This document shows, one piece after another, positions 46,442 to 53,692 of a stretch of 64,000 bases of DNA (the stretch's first letter is position 1; each line of letters starts with the position of its first letter). The stretch lies in contig QCBM01000003.1 of NCBI GenBank assembly GCA_003281605.1, positions 186,001-250,000 on the forward strand. The letters are read 5' to 3'. The DNA is from Prochlorococcus sp. AG-347-I06 (lineage in GTDB: Bacteria; Cyanobacteriota; Cyanobacteriia; PCC-6307; Cyanobiaceae). The notes beneath the pieces are model-generated. The model did not search any database. It was not told the DNA's origin and saw only the letters and a program-made list of their open reading frames with translations. The translations under genes and the position numbers were made by a program.

Positions 46442-46825
46442 TTATTTAACATGTCTTATACCATCAACAGTTCGATACTCATCTCCGGTTAATTCCTCAT
46501 ATACAATGGCTGGCAATCCTGTATCAAACATTGTTTGCAATGCCTCTTTTAACATAGGATTCCAACCTCCAGTACTAACTTTTCCATGTCTTACAGTCCA
46601 GTCCCAGGTCCCTTGGAGATCTCTGGGGAGTCTACCTTCTCTGTCTCTTCGCGCGACTAAGTCTAAAGATTCAACTATACCAACAATAACTGGATTTTTA
46701 CCGTAAGAAGGGGTAAGGCTTAGTTCAAGTCTCACTGGATCTTCTTTAACTATTTTTAAACGAAACCTTGGTGGTAATTTGAGAGATCTTATTACCGCTG
46801 AAACGATTTTTGTTCTTAATTCCAA
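46442..46825 (-). CDS. conserved hypothetical protein (127 aa)
   Basis: A soluble, basic, 127-aa protein without membrane segments. Blocks such as VIRSLKLPPRFRLKIVKEDPVR, LVARRDREGRLPRDLQGTWDWTVRHGK and TGLPAIVYEELTG look strongly conserved. I do not recognise a named domain. It lies between the hli gene (68 bp downstream) and the DUF2973-like gene on the same strand. Its codon usage fits the surrounding genes. Confidence 0.72.
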   Translation of the reverse strand: MELRTKIVSAVIRSLKLPPRFRLKIVKEDPVRLELSLTPSYGKNPVIVGIVESLDLVARRDREGRLPRDLQGTWDWTVRHGKVSTGGWNPMLKEALQTMFDTGLPAIVYEELTGDEYRTVDGIRHVK

Positions 46826-46849
46826 TTTTTTTTCTTAGATGTATTTTGA

Positions 46850-47113
46850 TTAATCAGTTGTTGATCCTTTTCCTTCTAATGTAGAGTCATTATCATTAGA
46901 GAATCTTACTGTTAATAGCTCCTCTTCTGTTATGTTACCTGATTTATCTAACAGTTCTGGATGTATTTTGTATTTTTTTTGTTTAAAACTTGAAGTAGTT
47001 AAACTTTTATTTTTATTATCGGATATGCCCCAGCCATTAGACATTACTTTAAAAGCTTTCCACACTAAATATGTTAAAGCCGCAGAATATATAATTGGAA
47101 ATAAAATTGTCAT
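46850..47113 (-). CDS. DUF2973-like small membrane protein (87 aa)
   Basis: It has an N-terminal hydrophobic helix (FPIIYSAALTYLVWKAF, about 5-21), a polar linker and a conserved-looking YKIHPELLDKSGNITEEELLTVRF. This HPE-L-D...E-LL-VRF block is the pattern of DUF2973, found in cyanobacteria. The function is unknown. It is the first gene in the leftward set with the 127-aa gene (24 bp). Confidence 0.62.
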   Translation of the reverse strand: MTILFPIIYSAALTYLVWKAFKVMSNGWGISDNKNKSLTTSSFKQKKYKIHPELLDKSGNITEEELLTVRFSNDNDSTLEGKGSTTD

Positions 47114-47285
47114 TGAATTTATGGATTAGTTTGTTATATGTTTAATATCATAGCCCGAAAAAAAGAAATTTAGCTATTTTAAATCACTAAATTATTCTCT
47201 AGATTCAATTAATTAAATTACAAGTTATATTTAAATTACACTATAGGGGTGAATTAAATCTCTCGAAAACATAATAAAATCAAAA

Positions 47286-48407
47286 TTGAAAAAATACATC
47301 CAAAAGTTATTTCTAATCGTCTCATTAATTCCAATAGGGATCACATATCCTACAAAAGTAATACCCCAACCATTAAGCAAAACAAAAATTAATGAACTGA
47401 GTTTATTTTCAAACAAATCTTTCATAACTAAAGCTGTAGAAAGAACCGGTGCAGCTGTGGTGACAATTGATACTCAAAAATATATTAAAAAAAGAAATTT
47501 TCCAAGAAATTCTCAACTATTTCTAGACCCATATATTGAAAGATTTTTTGGATTAGACTTGCCTAACGAAAATCGACCAAGGATAGAGCAAAATCAAGGC
47601 AGTGGGTTTATATTTGCAGATGGACTTGTAATGACCAATGCTCATGTAGTGAATGGATCAGATAAGGTAATTGTTGGTTTAACCAATGGCAAAAAATTAA
47701 ACGCTAAACTGATAGGCCAAGACCCTTTTACTGATTTAGCTGTGTTAAAGATTGAAGGTAAAGAACCTTGGCCAATAGCAAAATTGGGCGATTCTGCAAA
47801 GATTAAAGTTGGTGATTGGGCTATAGCAGTTGGAAATCCTTTCGGACTAGAAAACACAGTAACGCTTGGTATTATTAGTAACCTTAATAGAAACGTTACT
47901 CAATTAGGTATATATGACAAAAAACTGGAACTGATACAAACAGACGCTGCTATTAATCCTGGAAATTCTGGAGGTCCACTGTTGAATAGCGATGGAGAAG
48001 TAATTGGTATTAATACATTGATAAGATCAGGTCCAGGAGCGGGTTTGAGTTTCGCAATCCCAATTAATAAAGCTAAGGAAATTGCCTATCAACTTTTAAA
48101 AAATGGGAAAGTAATTCATCCTATGATTGGAATTAGCCTAATAGAAGAAAGTATTTCTGAGAGAAACAATAATGCTGTAAAAGTTGGATATGTAGTACCG
48201 AAGAGTCCAGCTGAAAAAAGTGGAATCAAGATAGATGATATTTTAATTAAAGTAGGCAATAAAGATGTTGAAACCGCATCAGACGTAATTGAACAAATTA
48301 GTAAAAATGGTATCAAAAAACAAGTAAATATATTATTGAAGCGTAAAAATAAATTTATTAAATTAAAAGTAACACCAACTGATATTACCAATCTACAAAA
48401 TAACTAA
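47286..48407 (+). CDS. Deg/HtrA-type serine protease with PDZ domain
   Basis: A 373-aa protein with a hydrophobic N-terminal signal (about 7-20) for export to the periplasm or lumen. The trypsin-like triad is intact: H120 in TNAHVV, D150 in DPFTDLAVL and S228 in NPGNSGGPLL. One PDZ domain follows (about 275-365). Family members degrade damaged envelope or photosynthetic proteins. The start is TTG at 47286; no better start was found. It is monocistronic, with a 172-bp upstream gap. Confidence 0.92.
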   Translation: MKKYIQKLFLIVSLIPIGITYPTKVIPQPLSKTKINELSLFSNKSFITKAVERTGAAVVTIDTQKYIKKRNFPRNSQLFLDPYIERFFGLDLPNENRPRIEQNQGSGFIFADGLVMTNAHVVNGSDKVIVGLTNGKKLNAKLIGQDPFTDLAVLKIEGKEPWPIAKLGDSAKIKVGDWAIAVGNPFGLENTVTLGIISNLNRNVTQLGIYDKKLELIQTDAAINPGNSGGPLLNSDGEVIGINTLIRSGPGAGLSFAIPINKAKEIAYQLLKNGKVIHPMIGISLIEESISERNNNAVKVGYVVPKSPAEKSGIKIDDILIKVGNKDVETASDVIEQISKNGIKKQVNILLKRKNKFIKLKVTPTDITNLQNN

Positions 48408-48412
48408 AAAAT

Positions 48413-48556
48413 TTAATTGTCATTCCGTTTAAGTATTTCCACACATCTAGAAATACATCTACCATCCCTTATATCACAGGAAGTAATGCATTCAAAATAA
48501 CTTTCAATAGGATCAGAAATTTGAAAATGTTTTTCTGGGAAATCGTAATTTTTCAT
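48413..48556 (-). CDS. small protein with paired CX3C motifs (47 aa)
   Basis: The frame from ATG at 48556 reads MKNYDFPEKHFQISDPIESY and contains FECITSC and RCISRC, giving C-x3-C and C-x3-C pairs about 10 residues apart. Paired CX3C motifs are characteristic of small proteins with two disulfides on a helix-turn-helix, or of metal binding. The same pattern occurs, as I recall, in other cyanobacteria, but I know no function. It has no signal peptide and is convergent with the Deg protease gene (5 bp). Confidence 0.75.
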   Translation of the reverse strand: MKNYDFPEKHFQISDPIESYFECITSCDIRDGRCISRCVEILKRNDN

Positions 48557-48667
48557 TTAAATTATTAAAACCTATTTTTGTATTTTTAAGAATAATCAAT
48601 GACTGTAAACTATGTAAAGATAAATGAGTGATCTTACTTAGCCAATTGTAAATTTTATTAAAAGTAA

Positions 48668-50293
48668 TCAAATTTTTTGGCTTTGAGTTTTTTCTAAAAA
48701 ATATTCGTAATTACCATCATATGAAAATAACTTTGAATCTTTAATTTCAATTATTCTATTTGCAACCTTTGAAATAAAATACCGATCATGAGAAATGATT
48801 AATAATGAACCTTTATAATTTTTAATTGCTAATTCTAAGTTTTCCTTAGATTGCAGATCCAAATGATTAGTTGGTTCGTCCAAAAGAAGGAAATTACTAG
48901 GATTAATAATCATTAGCGCCAATGCTAATCTTGCCTTTTCTCCCCCACTGAGTTGTTTAATATATTTAAAAACAGTTTCATTTTGAAAGCCAAAACCCCC
49001 TAAAAATGTTCTAACTTTTTTTTGAGACCACTCTGGAGACTTATTACATATTAAATCAATAACCCTTTCGTCAAGGGAAAGTGCTTCAGCTTGATTCTGT
49101 TCATAATAGCTAGTAATTATATTATGTTTACCAAGATTAATTTCTCCAATTTCAGGAGATATTTTTTTCATAATAATTTTAAGCAATGTAGATTTGCCGC
49201 AGCCATTAGGTCCCAATATTGCTATTTTCTCCCCAGAAGAAATCTTTAAATTAATATCTAAAAAAAGAATTTTATCCTCGAAACTATGAGATAAATTTTT
49301 GATATTTAGAACTAATTTTCCTGAGCGAGGGCACTCTGGAAAATTAAAAACAGGACTTTTTGATTTTGCTATAGGAACCTCAATTTTAGAAATCTTTTTT
49401 AATTGTTTTTCTCTGCTTTTTGCTTGAGAACTTCTAGTTGCACTAGCTCTAAATCTATCTATATACCTTTTCTGTAATTCAATTTCTTTTTGTTGTAATT
49501 GATATGCCTTATTTTGTGATTCTTCATTCAAAGATTTCTGTTCAACAAAAAAAGAATAGTTACCATTATATGTTTCACATGTTCCTCTATCTACAAAAAT
49601 TATTTTTTTACATAATTTATCTAAAAAATATCTATCATGACTGATAATTATAACTGCAATCTTAAGCGATGATAGATATTCTTCCAACCAAAAAATAGTT
49701 TCTAAATCTAAATGATTGGTTGGTTCATCCAGCAAAAGTAAATCAGGTTTTTGTAAGATTATTTTTCCAAGTGCTACTTTCATCTGCCAACCTCCTGAAA
49801 AATTGCCAACTAATTTATCAGCATCTTCTATAGAAAAGCCTAATTTTGGTAACATTTTTTCTACATCAGATTGCATTTTATAACCACCTAAAGCTTCAAA
49901 TTTTGCTTGATATTTTGCGAGTTGATTTACAAATATTTCAAGTTCATCAGAATTTTTTTTTATATCCAACGATTTCATTTTATTCTCAATTTCTAAAAGT
50001 TTAATGGCAACAATTTGTATATCTTTAAAAGAACTTTCTAATTCCTGTCTCACTGAAAAATTCAAATTACAATCAAACTCTTGCTTTAAATGGGAAATTT
50101 TAGGATTTCCCTCTTTGATGATCGTTCCACTTGTTTGCTCTTCCTCTCCAATTAAAATCTTAAATTGAGTTGATTTACCTGCACCATTAGAACCAACTAA
50201 GCCAACTTTTTCTCCTTTCTTAATCTCCCAACTAATATTTTTTAAAACAATATCTGTAGAATAAATTTTGCTTACACTCTCAAGTCTAATCAC
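48668..50293 (-). CDS. ABC-F family ATPase (translation-factor type)
   Basis: This 541-aa soluble protein has two ABC domains and no membrane part. The Walker A motifs are GSNGAGKST (about 35-43) and GPNGCGKST (about 355-363), with LSGGEKARLALALM and LLLDEPTNHLDL in both halves and a linker containing YIDRFRASATRSSQAKSREK. ABC-F proteins bind ribosomes, and this could be an EttA/Uup/Rli-like ribosome factor. No antibiotic cluster is near. Its initiation ATG is at 50293, with a 72-bp gap to the next gene. Confidence 0.9.
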   Translation of the reverse strand: MIRLESVSKIYSTDIVLKNISWEIKKGEKVGLVGSNGAGKSTQFKILIGEEEQTSGTIIKEGNPKISHLKQEFDCNLNFSVRQELESSFKDIQIVAIKLLEIENKMKSLDIKKNSDELEIFVNQLAKYQAKFEALGGYKMQSDVEKMLPKLGFSIEDADKLVGNFSGGWQMKVALGKIILQKPDLLLLDEPTNHLDLETIFWLEEYLSSLKIAVIIISHDRYFLDKLCKKIIFVDRGTCETYNGNYSFFVEQKSLNEESQNKAYQLQQKEIELQKRYIDRFRASATRSSQAKSREKQLKKISKIEVPIAKSKSPVFNFPECPRSGKLVLNIKNLSHSFEDKILFLDINLKISSGEKIAILGPNGCGKSTLLKIIMKKISPEIGEINLGKHNIITSYYEQNQAEALSLDERVIDLICNKSPEWSQKKVRTFLGGFGFQNETVFKYIKQLSGGEKARLALALMIINPSNFLLLDEPTNHLDLQSKENLELAIKNYKGSLLIISHDRYFISKVANRIIEIKDSKLFSYDGNYEYFLEKTQSQKI

Positions 50294-50365
50294 TTTTTTA
50301 AAAATAGAATTTACAAAATCTGTGGCTTATTTACTAAAAATTATTTAGTAGAATAAAATTAAATC

Positions 50366-50554
50366 ATGAAAAGAATAGAACAAATTGTAGTGATTTTTAT
50401 AGCTGCAGCTCTTGCAATTCCAAGTTATTGGTTTTTTTGGACTTTGGCTGGTGGAGGTGGCTACAACAAAAGAATAAAACCTATTCCTAATCCTAATCCT
50501 AATCCAAATAATAATTATTCGAAACCTTTTCCTAAAGACCTCCTCGAGCCTTAA
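50366..50554 (+). CDS. small membrane protein with a Pro-Asn repeat tail (62 aa)
   Basis: It has one hydrophobic helix (about 7-28, IVVIFIAAALAIPSYWFFW), a Gly-rich turn and a tail with PNPNPNPNNN encoded by a run of cctaat hexamers (about 50486-50506). I do not recognise it. The run is prone to length change by slippage. Its 3' end overlaps the convergent 76-aa gene by 23 bp. Confidence 0.62.
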   Translation: MKRIEQIVVIFIAAALAIPSYWFFWTLAGGGGYNKRIKPIPNPNPNPNNNYSKPFPKDLLEP

Positions 50555-50762
50555 TTAACCACATTTTAGTTGCCTCATCATCAATAGTACTCAAATATTC
50601 AATAACCTCTTCTTGAGTCACAGAAATATTTAACTCGTTGCCAATATCGCATATTTTATCTAAGGCTTTTTTGGGATTAGTTAAAGCTGTCATGAACAGA
50701 ATTTGTTTTTTTTTGGAATCGTTTGCTATTAACTTATAGAGCTTTTCAGCATTACTGGACAT
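50532..50762 (-). CDS. small protein with Nif11-like leader features (76 aa)
   Basis: The start MSSNAEKLYKLIANDSKKKQ is followed by ALTNPKKALDKICDIGNELN and ISVTQEEVIEYLSTIDDEAT, and the end is ARGGL. The layout resembles Nif11-type peptides: a helical start, an ALxxP segment, a G-x-x-(I/V)T-x-EE helix and a Gly-Gly near the C-terminus, as in leader regions of peptides processed by GG-peptidases. No lanthipeptide synthetase, PCAT transporter or core peptide is in the window. The resemblance is inference; it may be an unrelated helical protein. Confidence 0.7.
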   Translation of the reverse strand: MSSNAEKLYKLIANDSKKKQILFMTALTNPKKALDKICDIGNELNISVTQEEVIEYLSTIDDEATKMWLIKARGGL

Positions 50763-50796
50763 GTTTTTAAAATCTATTTATTAATAGATTATTACT

Positions 50797-51135
50797 TCAA
50801 GCTACATTTTGTTCATTATATTTATTATTAGATAAATCATTATCCACATCTTTTATTTCTTTTGCAGAGGCATCTGCCATACTTCTTGCGTCTAAACATA
50901 AAACTTTTCTTAGTTTAGCGAAGTTAGCTGCGTGAGAATTTCTACCATCTTTTTGGGCATAATACTCAGACTGCTGAAGAATATGGTGAAGGTGAGTTAA
51001 TAAATATGGACTAATTACAGCTGATACCAAAACGTCACTATTTTCATTATCGTGAGAATCAGAATTAACTAATCTTTTTTTTCGTTTATCAGTTGTCGAC
51101 CTTTTAGGAGAATCAATTTTTCTTGAATTTTTCAT
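50797..51135 (-). CDS. conserved hypothetical protein (112 aa)
   Basis: Starting at ATG 51135 it reads MKNSRKIDSPKRSTTDKRKK, a very basic N-terminus. A helical block follows (VLVSAVISPYLLTHLHHILQ, YAQKDGRNSHAANFAKLRKV), then an Asn-rich acidic end. An upstream in-frame start at 51267 would add 44 residues that overlap the divergent RHH gene, so I reject it. I do not recognise a family. It is divergent from the RHH gene, with 117 bp between. Confidence 0.68.
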   Translation of the reverse strand: MKNSRKIDSPKRSTTDKRKKRLVNSDSHDNENSDVLVSAVISPYLLTHLHHILQQSEYYAQKDGRNSHAANFAKLRKVLCLDARSMADASAKEIKDVDNDLSNNKYNEQNVA

Positions 51136-51185
51136 GGGACAATAAAACAAATAATTGATACGGACATAAATTTCCTTACTAATAA

Positions 51186-51222
51186 TATACACAAAGATAG
51201 TATCCTTGACTAACTGTGTATA
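51186..51222. promoter_or_regulatory. 8-bp-arm inverted repeat in the divergent promoter before the RHH gene
   Basis: TATACACA (51186-51193) and TGTGTATA (51215-51222) are perfectly complementary arms separated by 21 bp. A TTGACT (51206-51211) in the spacer resembles a -35 box, and TATACT (51219-51224) or TATAAG (51225-51230) could be -10 candidates, though spacing is not ideal. RHH proteins bind such repeats as dimer pairs, so it is a candidate operator for the gene at 51253. Confidence 0.4.
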
Positions 51223-51252
51223 CTTATAAGTAACAGTTATCAACTTTGACTC

Positions 51253-51555
51253 ATGGCTACCCGCCAAAACTCAACTAATGGGAAGCCTAAATCCCCCAGA
51301 ATTCAAGTAGTTCTTCCAGAATTAATATGTGACCAATTAACTATTTTGGCCGATAACGAATCTAGAACAGTAAGTAATATGGCAAAAGTGTTAATACAAG
51401 AGGGTATAAAAAAATATTTCGAAAAAGAAAGTAAATCACTTATTTCAAAAAATAATTTAAATACTGATAAATTTAGAGATGAACTTGAAAAACAAAGCGT
51501 CAGAAGATTAAAAAGAGCTCCTCAAAGGATTAGATACTATAAAAAATCTGATTAA
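51253..51555 (+). CDS. ribbon-helix-helix (CopG/Arc-type) DNA-binding protein
   Basis: A 100-aa protein with a beta strand (PRIQVVLPELICDQL) followed by two helices (VSNMAKVLIQEGIKKYF), the RHH pattern, and a basic C-terminal tail (RRLKRAPQRIRYYKK). RHH proteins bind DNA as dimers and often autoregulate or act as antitoxins. No toxin partner is obvious. It is divergent from the 112-aa gene with a long inverted repeat between them, and ends 6 bp before the convergent ktrA. Confidence 0.78.
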   Translation: MATRQNSTNGKPKSPRIQVVLPELICDQLTILADNESRTVSNMAKVLIQEGIKKYFEKESKSLISKNNLNTDKFRDELEKQSVRRLKRAPQRIRYYKKSD

Positions 51556-51561
51556 AAATAA

Positions 51562-52266
51562 TTAATTTTGAGGCAATTTCTGTAAATCTACAGTTTTACC
51601 CATGACTACCAAAATATTTCCTCTTTCCAAAATATATTTTGCTGGCGGATTAACTGTTAACTCTTCAGCAGGTCCTGCAGCAAGAACATTTACTAAATAA
51701 TTTTTCCTCAAATTTAAATCTCTTAAAGATCTTCCAATAAATTCCTCTGGAACAGTTATTTCATCTATACCAGTTTGATTATCTAGTTCCAATCTTTCGA
51801 TTAGGTTTGGTCTTACTAGTTCTAAACCTAATCTTTCTCCTTGCATCCTAGATGGGAAAACAACTTTATCTGCACCTACTCTTTTTAACATTTTTTCGTG
51901 CAAGTCACTGGTAGCTCTCGCTATTACTCTTCTCACCTTGCTACCTTCACTATCCTTAGCAATAAGAGTTGTAGTTATACTTGCTTCAATAGGTTCACTA
52001 ATGCCAACTACAACAGTATTCATTTCAAGAATCCCCGATTCCTTCATAGACTCTTCATCAGTACAATCGACAACTCTCGCTTCTATCGAAGGTTCTAATT
52101 GCCTTAAATCATCAATAGCTTTTTCCGAATAATCTGCAGCCAAAACATCAGCACCATTACTAATAAGTTCTCTACAAACTGCGGTGCCAAATCTTCCAAC
52201 CCCGACAACTGCAAAAGTGAGTTCTTCATTCTCTCTCTTTTGAGACCACTGCCACCAATCAGCCAT
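51562..52266 (-). CDS. ktrA: potassium uptake regulatory protein KtrA (TrkA-type)
   Basis: A 234-aa RCK protein with Rossmann motif VVGVGRFGTAVCREL near residue 20 and a C-terminal RCK_C domain (about 150-230). It binds nucleotides and gates the KtrB channel-like transporter at the membrane. It starts 18 bp after the ktrB stop on the same strand, so the two are in one unit. K+ uptake by Ktr matters for osmotic control in a marine cell. Confidence 0.92.
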   Translation of the reverse strand: MADWWQWSQKRENEELTFAVVGVGRFGTAVCRELISNGADVLAADYSEKAIDDLRQLEPSIEARVVDCTDEESMKESGILEMNTVVVGISEPIEASITTTLIAKDSEGSKVRRVIARATSDLHEKMLKRVGADKVVFPSRMQGERLGLELVRPNLIERLELDNQTGIDEITVPEEFIGRSLRDLNLRKNYLVNVLAAGPAEELTVNPPAKYILERGNILVVMGKTVDLQKLPQN

Positions 52267-52284
52267 AATAAAACTCAGTAAATT

Positions 52285-53688
52285 CTATACATATAGATCA
52301 GCCCTAGGATAGCCAATTCTCTTTTGTCTATCTATTCTACTCTTATAAAGAGCCTGCCAAAGTGCACTTAAAAGCAAAAGGATGCCAAGTCTGCCCACAA
52401 ACATACCTACAATAAGAATAAATTGACCAAAATGATTTAATTTTGCGGTTAAACCAATATCAAAACCAACTGTTGCAAATGCAGATATGCAAGTGAACAG
52501 AATTTCTAGGAATGTGAATGATTCTTTTTTAACAAAAGTATTAGTTGTACTAAGCAACATTGCCATTAAAAGAACAAAAAGCAAAGATCCAACTGTGATT
52601 CCAACTGCCTTTAGAACAACTTTATCTGAAATTAATCTATTGCTAATTATTACATCTTTCTGACCTCTTAAAGTTGATCTAGTTGCAGCCATTAAAGCAA
52701 TAAATGTAGTTGTTTTTATGCCTCCACCAGTCCCTCCTGTACTTGCTCCAATAAACATGAGCGTCATTAATAATAAGAGGCCCGTATCTGAGATAGAGTT
52801 CAAAGAAATCGGAAAATTTGTAAAGCCTGCAGTTCTTGCACTAACTGTTTCGAAGATTGATGACATTAACCGTTCAAACAAATTTAAATCATTAAAAAAT
52901 TGACTATTTAGCAATGATTCAGTTATAAAGAATCCTAATGATCCGAACAATATTAGAGACAAACTTGTCCTAATAACTAGTCTAGAATGAAGGCTTAATT
53001 TCTTATAAGAAAGATTTTTTTTATTACTCCAAATATCATCAATAACCCGCCAGCCCAATCCACCCATAACAATAAGAAAAACAAAAACACTATTCACCAA
53101 ATAATTTGTTCTATAGTCTTGAAGACTATTTGACATTAACGAAAATCCTGCATTGTTATATGCAGAAATGCTGTGAAAAATCGAGGACCATAGTCTTTCC
53201 CAATTATTTTGAATATCTACAAATCCAAAAGAATATAAGACAATTGCACCCAAAGATATGATACTAATCGCAGTAATAGCAATGCTTTGAAAAGTTCGAC
53301 CAATTCCCCCAACTCCAAATTCATCTAAAGTCTTTCCTTTGTCTAATCTAGTTCTTAGCTTAGTCCCCTTTACAACAAACCCTTGTAAAAATGTTGTAAT
53401 GGCCATTAATCCTAAACCACCTGATAAAAGCATAAAAGCTAAGAAAACTTGGCCAAAGAAATTTAAATCAACACCAATATCTATTATGGTTAAGCCAGTG
53501 ACGGTTATTGCAGAAGTAGATGTAAAAAATGCTTCCCATAAACCAACCTTTGAAGATGAACATAATGGAGAGCTCAAAATTAAAGTTCCAAGGAAAATAA
53601 TAAACAAGCCTGTAACAATAGTAAATTGAGGTACAGATAGCTTTTTATAAGCATCTTTTAACTTATAAATCTTACTGGTGAATTTCAC
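52285..53688 (-). CDS. ktrB: potassium transporter subunit KtrB (TrkH family)
   Basis: A 467-aa protein with about eight to ten membrane segments and the repeated selectivity-type loops of the TrkH/KtrB superfamily (TSTSAITVTGLTIID, AYNNAGFSLMS, SARTAGFTNFPI, FATVGFDIGLT). It pairs with ktrA for K+ uptake, often Na+-dependent in cyanobacteria. It lies 4 bp after the SLC13-like gene. The length is normal. Confidence 0.93.
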   Translation of the reverse strand: MKFTSKIYKLKDAYKKLSVPQFTIVTGLFIIFLGTLILSSPLCSSSKVGLWEAFFTSTSAITVTGLTIIDIGVDLNFFGQVFLAFMLLSGGLGLMAITTFLQGFVVKGTKLRTRLDKGKTLDEFGVGGIGRTFQSIAITAISIISLGAIVLYSFGFVDIQNNWERLWSSIFHSISAYNNAGFSLMSNSLQDYRTNYLVNSVFVFLIVMGGLGWRVIDDIWSNKKNLSYKKLSLHSRLVIRTSLSLILFGSLGFFITESLLNSQFFNDLNLFERLMSSIFETVSARTAGFTNFPISLNSISDTGLLLLMTLMFIGASTGGTGGGIKTTTFIALMAATRSTLRGQKDVIISNRLISDKVVLKAVGITVGSLLFVLLMAMLLSTTNTFVKKESFTFLEILFTCISAFATVGFDIGLTAKLNHFGQFILIVGMFVGRLGILLLLSALWQALYKSRIDRQKRIGYPRADLYV

Positions 53689-53692
53689 GATA

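Noticed and set aside
51136-51267. Longer form of the 112-aa hypothetical protein
   Set aside because: It would run through the divergent promoter and overlap the RHH gene start; the extra residues look like translated intergenic DNA.
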